Shown here: positions 55,432 through 63,641 of the stretch, one piece after another
Numbering within the stretch: position 1 is the stretch's first letter
Layout of the letters: each line of letters begins with the position of its first letter
Source: an uncultured Lachnospiraceae bacterium
GTDB taxonomy: Bacteria > Bacillota > Clostridia > Lachnospirales > Lachnospiraceae
Reading direction: 5' to 3'
Assembly: GCA_910587635.1 (NCBI GenBank)
Contig: CAJUNB010000018.1
Location: 62,001-126,000, forward strand
Length of the DNA stretch: 64,000 bases
The notes under the pieces: model-generated
What the model was told of the DNA's origin: nothing
The model's database searches: none
The model's input: the letters and a program-made list of their open reading frames with translations, nothing else
Program-made: the position numbers and the translations under genes

Positions 55432-57429
55432 ATGAAAAGAATATATGGCAGCCTTGCGATGCTGCTTATTTCCGTTTTGTTGCTGATTTCCGGTATGGCG
55501 ATCTATGGAGGCAGGACGGTGGGGAGCAGTGTGCCGGGAACGAAGCGGTGGCACGAAGAGGAAGGGATAATCTATGTGTCAGTACCGTGTTCCCGGTACA
55601 GGCATAAGGATATCAGCTTTTGGTGGAATGAAGACGAGAATAAATATTATCTGTTTTTGCCGTCTTTCTGGCAGGAAGGAATGCGACTGAAAATATGGAC
55701 GAAAGATGGCGCTTCTCTGGCACTGGACGGGAAAGCGCTTGAAAGCTTTGGCAGGACAAAGGAGCTGACAGAAGGTGTTCATATACTGGAAGTGAACGGG
55801 ACGGAGTTTTCGCTGGAAGTGATGGTATCTTCCGGTATACCGTCGCTGTTTGTGGAAATGGAAAATGAGAAACGTACGGCCTTGCATGAAGTCCCCTATA
55901 AACAACAGTATGGAGGGGATGTACAGTTGATACAGTCCAACGGACAGGTGGAAACGGAAGGACTTATAGAAGGTTTTCGTGTAAGAGGAAATACGTCTGC
56001 TGACTGGGTGAAAAAGCCCTATCAGATGACAATGAGCCGGAAAACAGATTTCCTCGGTATGGGAAGTGCCGTGAAGTGGAATTTGCTCAGTAACTGGTCA
56101 GATAAGACATTGCTGCGCAACAAGATTACTTATGATATGGCGGCACAGGCCGGGATGGCCTATTCTCCTGAGAGCGGCTTTGTGGATTTGTATCTGAACG
56201 GAGACTATCAGGGCTGTTACCAGTTATGTGAAAAAGTAGAGATCGGTTCAGAACGGGTAGATATTCATAACCTGGAGACCTATACACTGTATGAGCCGGA
56301 AGACGAAGAGCGGGATCTGGCCATACTGGCAGAGATCTCCAAAGAAGATCCTGAAAAGGCCGGTATTTTACAGTTAGATAATAATATTACTTACAGAGGC
56401 TATGATACACAGATAGGCACGGACGATATTACCGGCGGTTATCTGCTGGAAATAGAACGGCCTTCCCGTATCTATGAAAGCGCCAGTTTTTTTATTACCA
56501 GGTATGGACAGCCAGTGACAGTGAAGCGGCCCAAGTATGCGGATCGGGCGCAGGTGACATATATTGCCGGCATCTGGCAGACATTTGAAGACGCCCTGCG
56601 GGCAGAAGATGGGTACAATCCGGGAACAGGGCTGTATTATACCGATTATATTGACAAGGAGAGCTTTCTGAAAAAATATCTGGTGGAAGAGATTGTCCGC
56701 AATTACGATGCTTCTTCCACAAGCCAGTATTTTTATAAGGATACGGACAGTGAAGGGGGAAAGATCTTTGCGGGGCCTGTATGGGACTATGATATGAGCC
56801 TTGGCAATCCGATTATGAGCCCTCTCACAAACCAGAACTATATCAGCAGTGTAAGCCCTTATGGTCTGTTTGCAGCGTTGCCTATGGATGACTTTTCTCT
56901 GTGGTATCACATGTATGAAAAAGAAGATTTCCGAAAAGGAGTGGCTGAAAAGTATGAAGAAGAGTTTCTGCCGCTTCTGAAGGAGCTGGAGGAGAGCCGT
57001 ATTGAAATGCTGGCTCGGGAAATAGAAGACAGTGCCCTGATGGACGGTGTACGCTGGCAGAGAAATAAGGGGAAAGATACCGCAGCAAGGGTACAGGAAT
57101 ATCGGGAAAATGTGGAGCAGCTCCGCAGCTTTGTGGAAACAAGGGAACACTATCTGACAGGACTCTGGGTAGAAGGAAGAGAGTCCAGAAAAGTATACCT
57201 GGACGGCGGAGATGCAGATATGTACATATCCTATGTGGAAGGGCTGGTAGGAGATGTACTGGAGGAGCCGTTGGCTCCGGTAAAGGAAGGTTACACCTTT
57301 GTGAGATGGCTCAACGGTTATACGAAAGAGCCCTATGATTTTACGAAAGTCTATGACGGCAGTGATCTGTATTTTGTAGCAGAATACAAAAACGATGCAG
57401 ATGGCAGTACGCTGATAGCAGGTGAATGA
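55432..57429 (+). CDS. CotH-like kinase with C-terminal InlB B-repeat
   Basis: 665 residues, paralogue of the CotH protein at 41379. An N-terminal TM anchor and a beta region (KYYLFLPSFWQEGMRLKIW) are followed by the kinase fold: RVRGNTSADWVKKPYQMTM, LLSNWSDKTLLRNKITYDMA, DLYLNGDYQGCYQLCEKV and, near residues 444-458, FAGPVWDYDMSLGN. The end (KEGYTFVRW, VYDGSDLYFVAEY) is an InlB B-repeat/Flg_new module. It has about 45 extra residues between kinase subdomains compared with the first copy. Predicted outside the cell; target unknown. Confidence 0.85.
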   Translation: MKRIYGSLAMLLISVLLLISGMAIYGGRTVGSSVPGTKRWHEEEGIIYVSVPCSRYRHKDISFWWNEDENKYYLFLPSFWQEGMRLKIWTKDGASLALDGKALESFGRTKELTEGVHILEVNGTEFSLEVMVSSGIPSLFVEMENEKRTALHEVPYKQQYGGDVQLIQSNGQVETEGLIEGFRVRGNTSADWVKKPYQMTMSRKTDFLGMGSAVKWNLLSNWSDKTLLRNKITYDMAAQAGMAYSPESGFVDLYLNGDYQGCYQLCEKVEIGSERVDIHNLETYTLYEPEDEERDLAILAEISKEDPEKAGILQLDNNITYRGYDTQIGTDDITGGYLLEIERPSRIYESASFFITRYGQPVTVKRPKYADRAQVTYIAGIWQTFEDALRAEDGYNPGTGLYYTDYIDKESFLKKYLVEEIVRNYDASSTSQYFYKDTDSEGGKIFAGPVWDYDMSLGNPIMSPLTNQNYISSVSPYGLFAALPMDDFSLWYHMYEKEDFRKGVAEKYEEEFLPLLKELEESRIEMLAREIEDSALMDGVRWQRNKGKDTAARVQEYRENVEQLRSFVETREHYLTGLWVEGRESRKVYLDGGDADMYISYVEGLVGDVLEEPLAPVKEGYTFVRWLNGYTKEPYDFTKVYDGSDLYFVAEYKNDADGSTLIAGE

Positions 57430-57440
57430 CTTAAGTCATT
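57425..57440. repeat. 16-bp perfect palindrome over a stop codon
   Basis: AATGACTTAAGTCATT is its own reverse complement. It contains the stop codon of the CotH gene and ends just before the GGAGG of the next gene. It could be a protein-binding site or a small stem affecting translation; chance is also possible. Confidence 0.4.
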
Positions 57441-57453
57441 TTGGAGGAAATTT

Positions 57454-59688
57454 ATGATTCTTTTATTGTGCAGCATCAGTCTTATACTGGGGGCTTTCTG
57501 TATACAGAAGGCCAGGCAGGGAATTGGCTTTATAAAGATGTCGGTTTTTACGCTGTGCGGTTTTTTCTTTTTATATACGGTAGTCAGTGCGTTCTTTTTC
57601 TGGGCCGATGTGTTCAGCTTTGCAGGAGCGCTGACTGGCTGTATCGTCATCGAAGCGGTACTGGCAGTGGGACTTATGTCCGGTATTTTTGGAGGTGGAA
57701 AAGAAACCGGCCTGGAGTCGGAAGATGGTGAGGCGGTCCTGCAGCTGGGACAGGGGAACCCGGAGACAGAGAGCGGGGCGGAACAGATAAACGGTAATGG
57801 AAACATGCGTCCGGGCTGGCTGGATATCCGGGTGACTTCCGATCTGCGCAGGTATTGGATTCCTCTTGTGATTTTTCTGATTGCCCTGCCTTTTACATGG
57901 AATAAATTTGAGCTGTACAGTATGGGACAGGATCAGGGTACCTACCAGGTAAAGGCTCTGGCGTTGATGGAATACGATACCCATAACTATATGGAAATGA
58001 AAGAATTTACAAAGCTGGAGACGGATGAGGAACGTCAGAAATATCTGGACTTCATCTATGGGCAGAATAATCTGTATTTGCCAAGGGTGATCGAAGAGAC
58101 GGAGACAGATGCTTCCAGGTTCACTAATATTATCGGGACAATCCATGGACTGCCTACTTATTCCGCCCTGCTGGGACTGTGGGGTAAAATCTTTGGCTAT
58201 CCCAATATGATCGGCGTGCAGACGATTCTGTATCTGTGTCTGATCTTTCTCGTCTATTTTATTGCAGAGAACGTTAAATTAGGAAAGTTCACGGCATTTG
58301 GACTCACGCTGCTTACGGCGTCCAGCCCGATTATACTGTGGTGTTCCAAATCGTCTTTAACGGAAGTGGGGCTTGCAGTCATCTTTGCCGTTTTTCTCTA
58401 TATACTGAGCGGTAAGAGAGAATATGCGAAATATGCCTGGATTCCTCTGGCAGCCTTTGCTTTTTCTCATATCAGTATCTATGTCTTTATGCCCATACTG
58501 ATTATTGTTCTGTTTTTTATGTATTTTCTCCAGAGGGAGAAAGGCTGGCTTGTATCGGTACTGGGGACTCTGGCGGGGTATCTGGTCAGCGCCTTCTGGT
58601 CTTTTGACATAGCGCCTTATTATTCCTATGGAAATTATATTGTACTCTGGAAGATCAGCAAATATCTGATCAATGAAAATAACATTAAGATCGTGATCAT
58701 CGCCCTGTGCATTTTCCTGGGGACTCTGGCAGTTTTCCTGATGGGAAAAAAGGGAGCGGCTCTTGCGGAGAAAATCGGAGAAAGTGTGGAAAATAGCAGG
58801 ATATGGTATCAGACCTGCCGCTGGGGAATCCGGCTGCTACTGGTGCTTTCCGGTCTGTTTTTTCTCTACAAAGGTGTCATTACGGCGGAATATACGAGAT
58901 ATTTTGAATATTTGCAAATCAGCACCTTTACTTATATGACGGGTCTGATCCTGATTCCGTTTTTGTATGTATACCTGTTCCTGAAACCGGAGAAGGCACT
59001 GCAGGGCAGGACGACGGCATTTCTACTGCTGTTTTTCTACTGTATCATAGCCTATTCTTCTTTTATGAGGCTGGATGTTCTGTTCTATTATTATTATGCC
59101 AGATATGTTACGATCTTTTTGAGTGTTGTATTTATTCTGGCAGGGAAACTGCTAGAAGAAGCAGGCGGTATGGGAAGAGGAAAATACTTTGCTCCGGCGG
59201 TGCTGTTTCTGGCCTTTCTGACATTTCTACCCTATGATGCAGGGCTTCTGTATCAGAAAGACCACACGAGATGTGAATGGGAAGTGCTGGGAGATGTGTG
59301 TGAGGATATTACGCAGGAAGATGCCTTTATCGTAGGGCCGGATGAACAGCAGATCGTATTTATCTTTCCGGTAAAGCTTCTGACAGGATGTGATGTGTAC
59401 TATGCGGATGAGAATCTGAGGGGACAGATCGGGAAGCTGTCTTTACAGTACAGAAATATCTATTATCTGGACTATGACGATGAGCTGGAAAAGAAAATGG
59501 AGGCGGACAGTAACTGGCAGGACGGCGCCCTCAATGTAAAGAAAGTATATACAAACTGGAATCATCTGAGCTATCTGGACTATTTTAATATCACGAATCC
59601 GCTGACACCCATACCGCTGAATTATGTGGAATACAGACTGAAACTGTCCATGCACGAAATCAGCCTGAATGTGGACGGGCTGGAGTGA
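57454..59688 (+). CDS. Large multi-pass membrane glycosyltransferase, GT-C type
   Basis: 744 residues. Three N-terminal TM helices, a polar cytoplasmic stretch around residues 85-125 (rich in Gly, Glu and Gln), then about eleven TM helices and a soluble C-terminal domain of about 130 residues. The first loop after the polar part has YSMGQDQGTYQVKALALMEY, with the acidic residue expected for GT-C catalysis. GGAGG precedes the ATG. It would act late, outside the membrane, with polyprenyl-phosphate sugar from a GT2 such as the next gene. Confidence 0.7.
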   Translation: MILLLCSISLILGAFCIQKARQGIGFIKMSVFTLCGFFFLYTVVSAFFFWADVFSFAGALTGCIVIEAVLAVGLMSGIFGGGKETGLESEDGEAVLQLGQGNPETESGAEQINGNGNMRPGWLDIRVTSDLRRYWIPLVIFLIALPFTWNKFELYSMGQDQGTYQVKALALMEYDTHNYMEMKEFTKLETDEERQKYLDFIYGQNNLYLPRVIEETETDASRFTNIIGTIHGLPTYSALLGLWGKIFGYPNMIGVQTILYLCLIFLVYFIAENVKLGKFTAFGLTLLTASSPIILWCSKSSLTEVGLAVIFAVFLYILSGKREYAKYAWIPLAAFAFSHISIYVFMPILIIVLFFMYFLQREKGWLVSVLGTLAGYLVSAFWSFDIAPYYSYGNYIVLWKISKYLINENNIKIVIIALCIFLGTLAVFLMGKKGAALAEKIGESVENSRIWYQTCRWGIRLLLVLSGLFFLYKGVITAEYTRYFEYLQISTFTYMTGLILIPFLYVYLFLKPEKALQGRTTAFLLLFFYCIIAYSSFMRLDVLFYYYYARYVTIFLSVVFILAGKLLEEAGGMGRGKYFAPAVLFLAFLTFLPYDAGLLYQKDHTRCEWEVLGDVCEDITQEDAFIVGPDEQQIVFIFPVKLLTGCDVYYADENLRGQIGKLSLQYRNIYYLDYDDELEKKMEADSNWQDGALNVKKVYTNWNHLSYLDYFNITNPLTPIPLNYVEYRLKLSMHEISLNVDGLE

Positions 59689-59738
59689 AATGAAATGATT
59701 TACATCCTACCGGAAATGCAGTATATCTGATATACTAC

Positions 59739-59918
59739 GTTTGGAAAGATATGAGGTGCAAGTATGAAAAGAAAGACTTCGCAACAGCTCTGCGCATGGT
59801 GCTGCGCTGAGCGTACACGCGCCATGCAGCGTGGCTGCATGTGCGCAAATGTGAATACTTGCACCGTACTCTTCACAAAAGTTTTGTGTTTGGAAAGATA
59901 TGAGGTGCAAGTATGAAA
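59739..59918. repeat. 31-bp direct repeats around a 118-bp GC-rich insert
   Basis: The block GTTTGGAAAGATATGAGG onward (59739-59769), which holds the ribosome site and first codons of the GT2 gene, is repeated exactly at 59888-59918. Between them is a GC-rich segment with partial inverted repeats (GCGCATG...CATGTGCGC) and, at its right end, the palindrome CACAAAAGTTTTGTG. It looks like insertion with duplication of the target, or a repeat-mediated duplication. Confidence 0.75.
59764..59916 (+). CDS. Possible 50-aa Cys-rich leader ORF (doubtful)
   Basis: Using the duplicated ribosome site and ATG, a 50-codon frame runs through the insert and stops with TGA overlapping the GT2 start (ATGA). 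The product would have seven Cys (QQLCAWCCAERT and GCMCANVNTCTV). It may be a by-product of the insertion rather than a selected protein, but it could couple translation of the GT2 gene. No homology recognised. Confidence 0.2.
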   Translation: MKRKTSQQLCAWCCAERTRAMQRGCMCANVNTCTVLFTKVLCLERYEVQV

Positions 59919-60905
59919 CTGATTATTCAAATTCCCTGTCTGAATGAGGCGGAGACACTGGAAATCGCCTTAAATGACCTGCCCAGGCATATCGACGGGA
60001 TTGATGAAATCGAATATCTGATTATCAACGACGGGAGCCGGGACAATACGGTGGAAGTGGCCCGGAAGTGGGGCGTACATCATATCGTGAGTTTTCCGCA
60101 GAACAAAGGGCTCGCCAGAGGGTTTATGGCGGGACTGGATGCGGCGCTGCGTCAGGGGGCGGATATTATTGTCAACACGGATGCGGACAACCAGTATTGT
60201 GGAGAAGATATTGGGAAGCTGATACGTCCGATTCTGGACGGGGAAGCGGAAGTGGTGATTGGTGCCAGACCCATTGATTCCACGGAACATTTTTCTCCAT
60301 TGAAGAAAAAACTGCAGCATCTCGGCAGTTTTGTTGTCAGAAAAGCATCCCGGACGGATATTCCCGATGCGCCCAGTGGCTTTCGGGCATTTAGCAGAGA
60401 AGCGGCTATGCATATGAATGTGGTAAATGAATATACGTATACGCTGGAGACAATCGTACAGGCGGGCAGAAACAAGATGGCAATTACATCCGTTCCGATC
60501 AGGACGAATCCGGAACTTCGCTCTTCCAGGCTGTTTAAGAGCATGGCAGGTTATATCAAACGTTCCATGCTGACGATCCTGCGGGCATTTATGATGTACA
60601 GGCCCCTGTTTTTCTTTACATTAGTAGGGGCAGTGCCTTTTCTCATAGGACTTGGTATCGGCGTTCGGTTTCTCTGTTTTTATTTCACAGTGGGGGGCTC
60701 CGGGCATGTACAGTCGCTCATACTGGCCTGTACGCTGATGATTATGGGCTTTATGACATTTATTATCGGTCTCCAGGCGGATGTGATCGCCGCCAACCGG
60801 AAAATACTGGAAGATGTCCAGTACCATCTTCGCAGACTGGAGTATGATGGTGTGAAAGAAAAGCAGGAGACGGCAAAGGAGAAAGAGGTAAGGAAGAAAG
60901 AATAG
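59913..60905 (+). CDS. GT2 polyprenyl-phosphate glycosyltransferase (DPM/GtrB-like)
   Basis: 330 residues: a GT-A domain with IQIPCLNEAETLEIALNDLP, INDGSRDNT, VNTDADNQYCGEDIGKLI and SGFRAFSREAAMHMN, then two C-terminal TM helices and a Lys/Glu-rich tail. It would form a polyprenyl-phosphate sugar for the preceding GT-C protein. Its ribosome site and start codon lie in a duplicated 31-bp block (the second copy), so regulation may have changed recently. Confidence 0.87.
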   Translation: MKLIIQIPCLNEAETLEIALNDLPRHIDGIDEIEYLIINDGSRDNTVEVARKWGVHHIVSFPQNKGLARGFMAGLDAALRQGADIIVNTDADNQYCGEDIGKLIRPILDGEAEVVIGARPIDSTEHFSPLKKKLQHLGSFVVRKASRTDIPDAPSGFRAFSREAAMHMNVVNEYTYTLETIVQAGRNKMAITSVPIRTNPELRSSRLFKSMAGYIKRSMLTILRAFMMYRPLFFFTLVGAVPFLIGLGIGVRFLCFYFTVGGSGHVQSLILACTLMIMGFMTFIIGLQADVIAANRKILEDVQYHLRRLEYDGVKEKQETAKEKEVRKKE

Positions 60906-60929
60906 CGTAAAAGGAGAAGAGACTGAAAG

Positions 60930-60955
60930 GGACAGCTGACTAGCGGCAGCTGTCC
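60930..60955. terminator. Hairpin between convergent genes
   Basis: GGACAGCTG and CAGCTGTCC pair around an eight-base loop just after the GT2 gene, overlapping the end of the opposing GT4 gene. There is only a weak T tract (TCTAT). It probably serves the + strand gene as a terminator. Confidence 0.5.
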
Positions 60956-62121
60956 TCTATCATATCCCGGTACTTTTGGGCTATGACAGTGTAGTCAAAA
61001 CGGGCGGCAGTCTCCAGAGATGCCCGGGAGAGTTTCTCAGAAAGGGCGGGAGAGTGGATGAGACGGTCAATGTGAGACGCGATCTGCCTACTGTCCCTCT
61101 CCTGCGCCAGCAGACCGTTTTCACCATCTGTGATAATATCGGTAATGCCGCCGGAATTGCTTGCGATAACCGGCAGGCCGGAAGCCATAGCTTCCAGTAT
61201 GACAAGGCCAAAGCCTTCCACATCCCCGTTTTTCGCTGTGACGGAAGGGGCGGCAAACAGATCGGCGGATGCGTAGATGGCCCTCAGGTCAGTATGGGAC
61301 TTGGGCCCGAGGAAATGTACTTTGTCTTCCAGATGGAGACTGGCTGCGAGGGATTTACACTCTTTTTCCAGGGGGCCGCTTCCTGCAATGACAAGCAGTG
61401 CATCTACATATTGCATTGCCTGAATGAGATAGACGGTTCCCTTTTTCTCGGCCAGACGGCCTACGAAGAGGACTACTTTTTTCTCTCCCTGAGAAAAATA
61501 GTTTTCCACACGGTTGGCCGGTGTAAAGTAAGAGGTATTGCAACCCATAGGTATTACCTTTGCATCTGTATTTCCGTAGACGGTTTTTAATATATGCCGC
61601 AGGTGGGCGGATACCACTGTGACGGCGGACGCTTTCTTCAGGCAGCGTTTTTTCAGCAAATAAAAGACAGAACCGTTCAGCTCTCCCACATCTCCGCCAT
61701 GCCCGGTGACGATAAAGGGTTTTTTACAGAAAGAGGACAGGATGCCCTGGGGAATGAGCCAGTGGGCATGAATGCAGTGGAACTGTTTCTCATATTTCCG
61801 CAGATTCCGATACAGGGCAAGCATCAGAAAAGGAACGAGAAAAATGCGGCTCTTCTTTTCTTTGATGCGGGGAACGATGGCGCCGGGATAACAGAGTGTT
61901 TCCCAGGCATGGACGGGGAAATAATGATAACGGATGACAGATATACCTTCCAGTGTTTCCCGGTCTCTGGCACCGATGGCTGCGGGAACGAGTACCGTTA
62001 CATCGTAATACTTGCTCAGGCCGATACAATAGTCTAAAATGAAACGGGGTTCCGTATCTTCCTCCCATCGGGGAAATGTGGATGCCGTGACAAGAATTTT
62101 CTTTTTTTGGTTATTTTTCAT
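60940..62121 (-). CDS. GT4 family glycosyltransferase
   Basis: 393 residues, GT-B fold. KILVTASTFPRWEEDTEPRF opens the protein, VVLFVGRLAEKKGTVYLIQA begins the C-terminal domain, and the EX7E motif is GDVEGFGLVILEAMASGLPV. AGGAGG precedes the ATG seven bases away. It is a single - strand gene between + strand genes. A cytosolic transferase for a lipid-linked unit is likely; sugar unknown. Confidence 0.87.
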   Translation of the reverse strand: MKNNQKKKILVTASTFPRWEEDTEPRFILDYCIGLSKYYDVTVLVPAAIGARDRETLEGISVIRYHYFPVHAWETLCYPGAIVPRIKEKKSRIFLVPFLMLALYRNLRKYEKQFHCIHAHWLIPQGILSSFCKKPFIVTGHGGDVGELNGSVFYLLKKRCLKKASAVTVVSAHLRHILKTVYGNTDAKVIPMGCNTSYFTPANRVENYFSQGEKKVVLFVGRLAEKKGTVYLIQAMQYVDALLVIAGSGPLEKECKSLAASLHLEDKVHFLGPKSHTDLRAIYASADLFAAPSVTAKNGDVEGFGLVILEAMASGLPVIASNSGGITDIITDGENGLLAQERDSRQIASHIDRLIHSPALSEKLSRASLETAARFDYTVIAQKYRDMIEDSCR

Positions 62122-62196
62122 AGGTTGCCTCCTGGATATACTGTCATATTATTATTATAATATAAGCCGCTGAAAATTCAAATAGGAAGGAATTAT

Positions 62197-63621
62197 ATGT
62201 ATATAGGAATCATTCTTCATCTGCTCAGCAAAATATCATTTGTGATCGGAAGCTATACGATGCATTTCTTTCTCGGTCGTTTCCTGCCGGAGGCGGAGTA
62301 TGGTATCGTGGGGACGATTATCACGATAATGAATTTTGAATATATCTTTTTTACCGATGGTGTCAGGCAGGGAATGGCAAAAGCCATTTCCATGGAGAAG
62401 TATGAGGAAAGAGATCTGATTCGCACGGGACTTTTGTTTCAGGCGGGGATTGTACTTCTGTTTTTCTGCGGCACTTATCTGGGAGCCCCTGTGATAGCGG
62501 GTGCACTGGGAGATGGGACATTGACTCCTTATATTAGAAATCTGGCGTTTCTGCTGCCCTTTACAGGGCTCTATTCTCTGATGCTTGGTATTTTGAATGG
62601 ACACAAAGAATTCCGGGCAGAGGCTGGCACAGGTATTATTTATCCCATATTAAAACTGAGTGTCATACCGGCGGTACTGTTTTTATTTGAGGATGCGATC
62701 TTTGGGACACAGATGGGATTTTTATTTGCGGCCATTTTTATATCTGCCATTTCAGCAGGCAGAGTATGGAAGATCAGGAGCCGTTTCCGTCAGGCGCCGG
62801 AGAGAATGGCAAAGATCGATTATGGGAAAACGGCAGCCAGTTATTTACTGCTCTTTGGTGCGACTACTTTTATGATGAATCTGGATACGCTGATTTTAAA
62901 AAGGGTATCCGGTGACAATGAGATCGTGGGCTACTATACGGGAGTAGCTAATTTTGCCAAGATTCCCTATTATCTTCTGACAGCCTTTTATACAGTTGTG
63001 CTGCCTATCATAACCGGAAACTATATCCAGGGAAAGATGGAAGAGGCGAGAGAAAAGATCGGAGATGTGATGGGGCTGATACTCGGTTTTATTCTTCCTG
63101 TCGTCGCCATTGTTTCGGCGGCTTCCGGGCATATTCTGGGGCTCTTTTACAGACCGAGCTACCGGAAAGGAGAAAATGCCCTGGCACTTTTGATTTTTGC
63201 CATCGGATTTCTGGGTATGACGCTGATCTTTTCCATGATCCTGTCCGCGGCGGATCAAAAGAAACTGATCGGAGGGATTTCGTTGGGAATGTTGGCCATA
63301 CAGACGGTTTTGTGCGTGATATTGACAGAAATGTATTCACTGACAGGGACGGCTATGGCTACCCTCATTGCTACCGGACTGGGTATGATAATCTCCGGGG
63401 CTGCTACCGGCAAGCTATTCGGCAGGTTCTGGCAAAAAAAACATACGCTGCTTCTTGGGATAAATCTGGCAGCGTATGTTCTCATACTGTTTGGAATGCG
63501 CACCGTACAAGTCGGCAATTTTTTCCTGCTTGTTCTGCTGTGCGGTGTTCTCTATATTGTTTTGGCTTCTTTGGGAGCAGTCTGCCTTGGTCTGCACAGG
63601 AAACTGCCTCTCTTCCGATAA
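62197..63621 (+). CDS. Wzx-type polysaccharide flippase (MOP superfamily)
   Basis: 474 residues, about fourteen TM helices. The N-terminal GSYTMHFFLGRFLPEAEYGI and the later LLFGATTFMMNLDTLILKRV are typical of the PST/Wzx branch. It is a different subgroup from the flippase at 43281. It is divergent from the GT4 gene by 75 bp; a TATAAT at 62156-62161 may be its -10, but no good -35 is visible. Confidence 0.85.
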   Translation: MYIGIILHLLSKISFVIGSYTMHFFLGRFLPEAEYGIVGTIITIMNFEYIFFTDGVRQGMAKAISMEKYEERDLIRTGLLFQAGIVLLFFCGTYLGAPVIAGALGDGTLTPYIRNLAFLLPFTGLYSLMLGILNGHKEFRAEAGTGIIYPILKLSVIPAVLFLFEDAIFGTQMGFLFAAIFISAISAGRVWKIRSRFRQAPERMAKIDYGKTAASYLLLFGATTFMMNLDTLILKRVSGDNEIVGYYTGVANFAKIPYYLLTAFYTVVLPIITGNYIQGKMEEAREKIGDVMGLILGFILPVVAIVSAASGHILGLFYRPSYRKGENALALLIFAIGFLGMTLIFSMILSAADQKKLIGGISLGMLAIQTVLCVILTEMYSLTGTAMATLIATGLGMIISGAATGKLFGRFWQKKHTLLLGINLAAYVLILFGMRTVQVGNFFLLVLLCGVLYIVLASLGAVCLGLHRKLPLFR

Positions 63622-63641
63622 AGTTTTAAGGACAGCGGTTC

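Noticed and set aside
59700..59930. Two Cys/His-rich minus-strand ORFs
   Set aside because: They cross the 31-bp direct repeats and the GT2 start, and look like by-products of the GC-rich insert.
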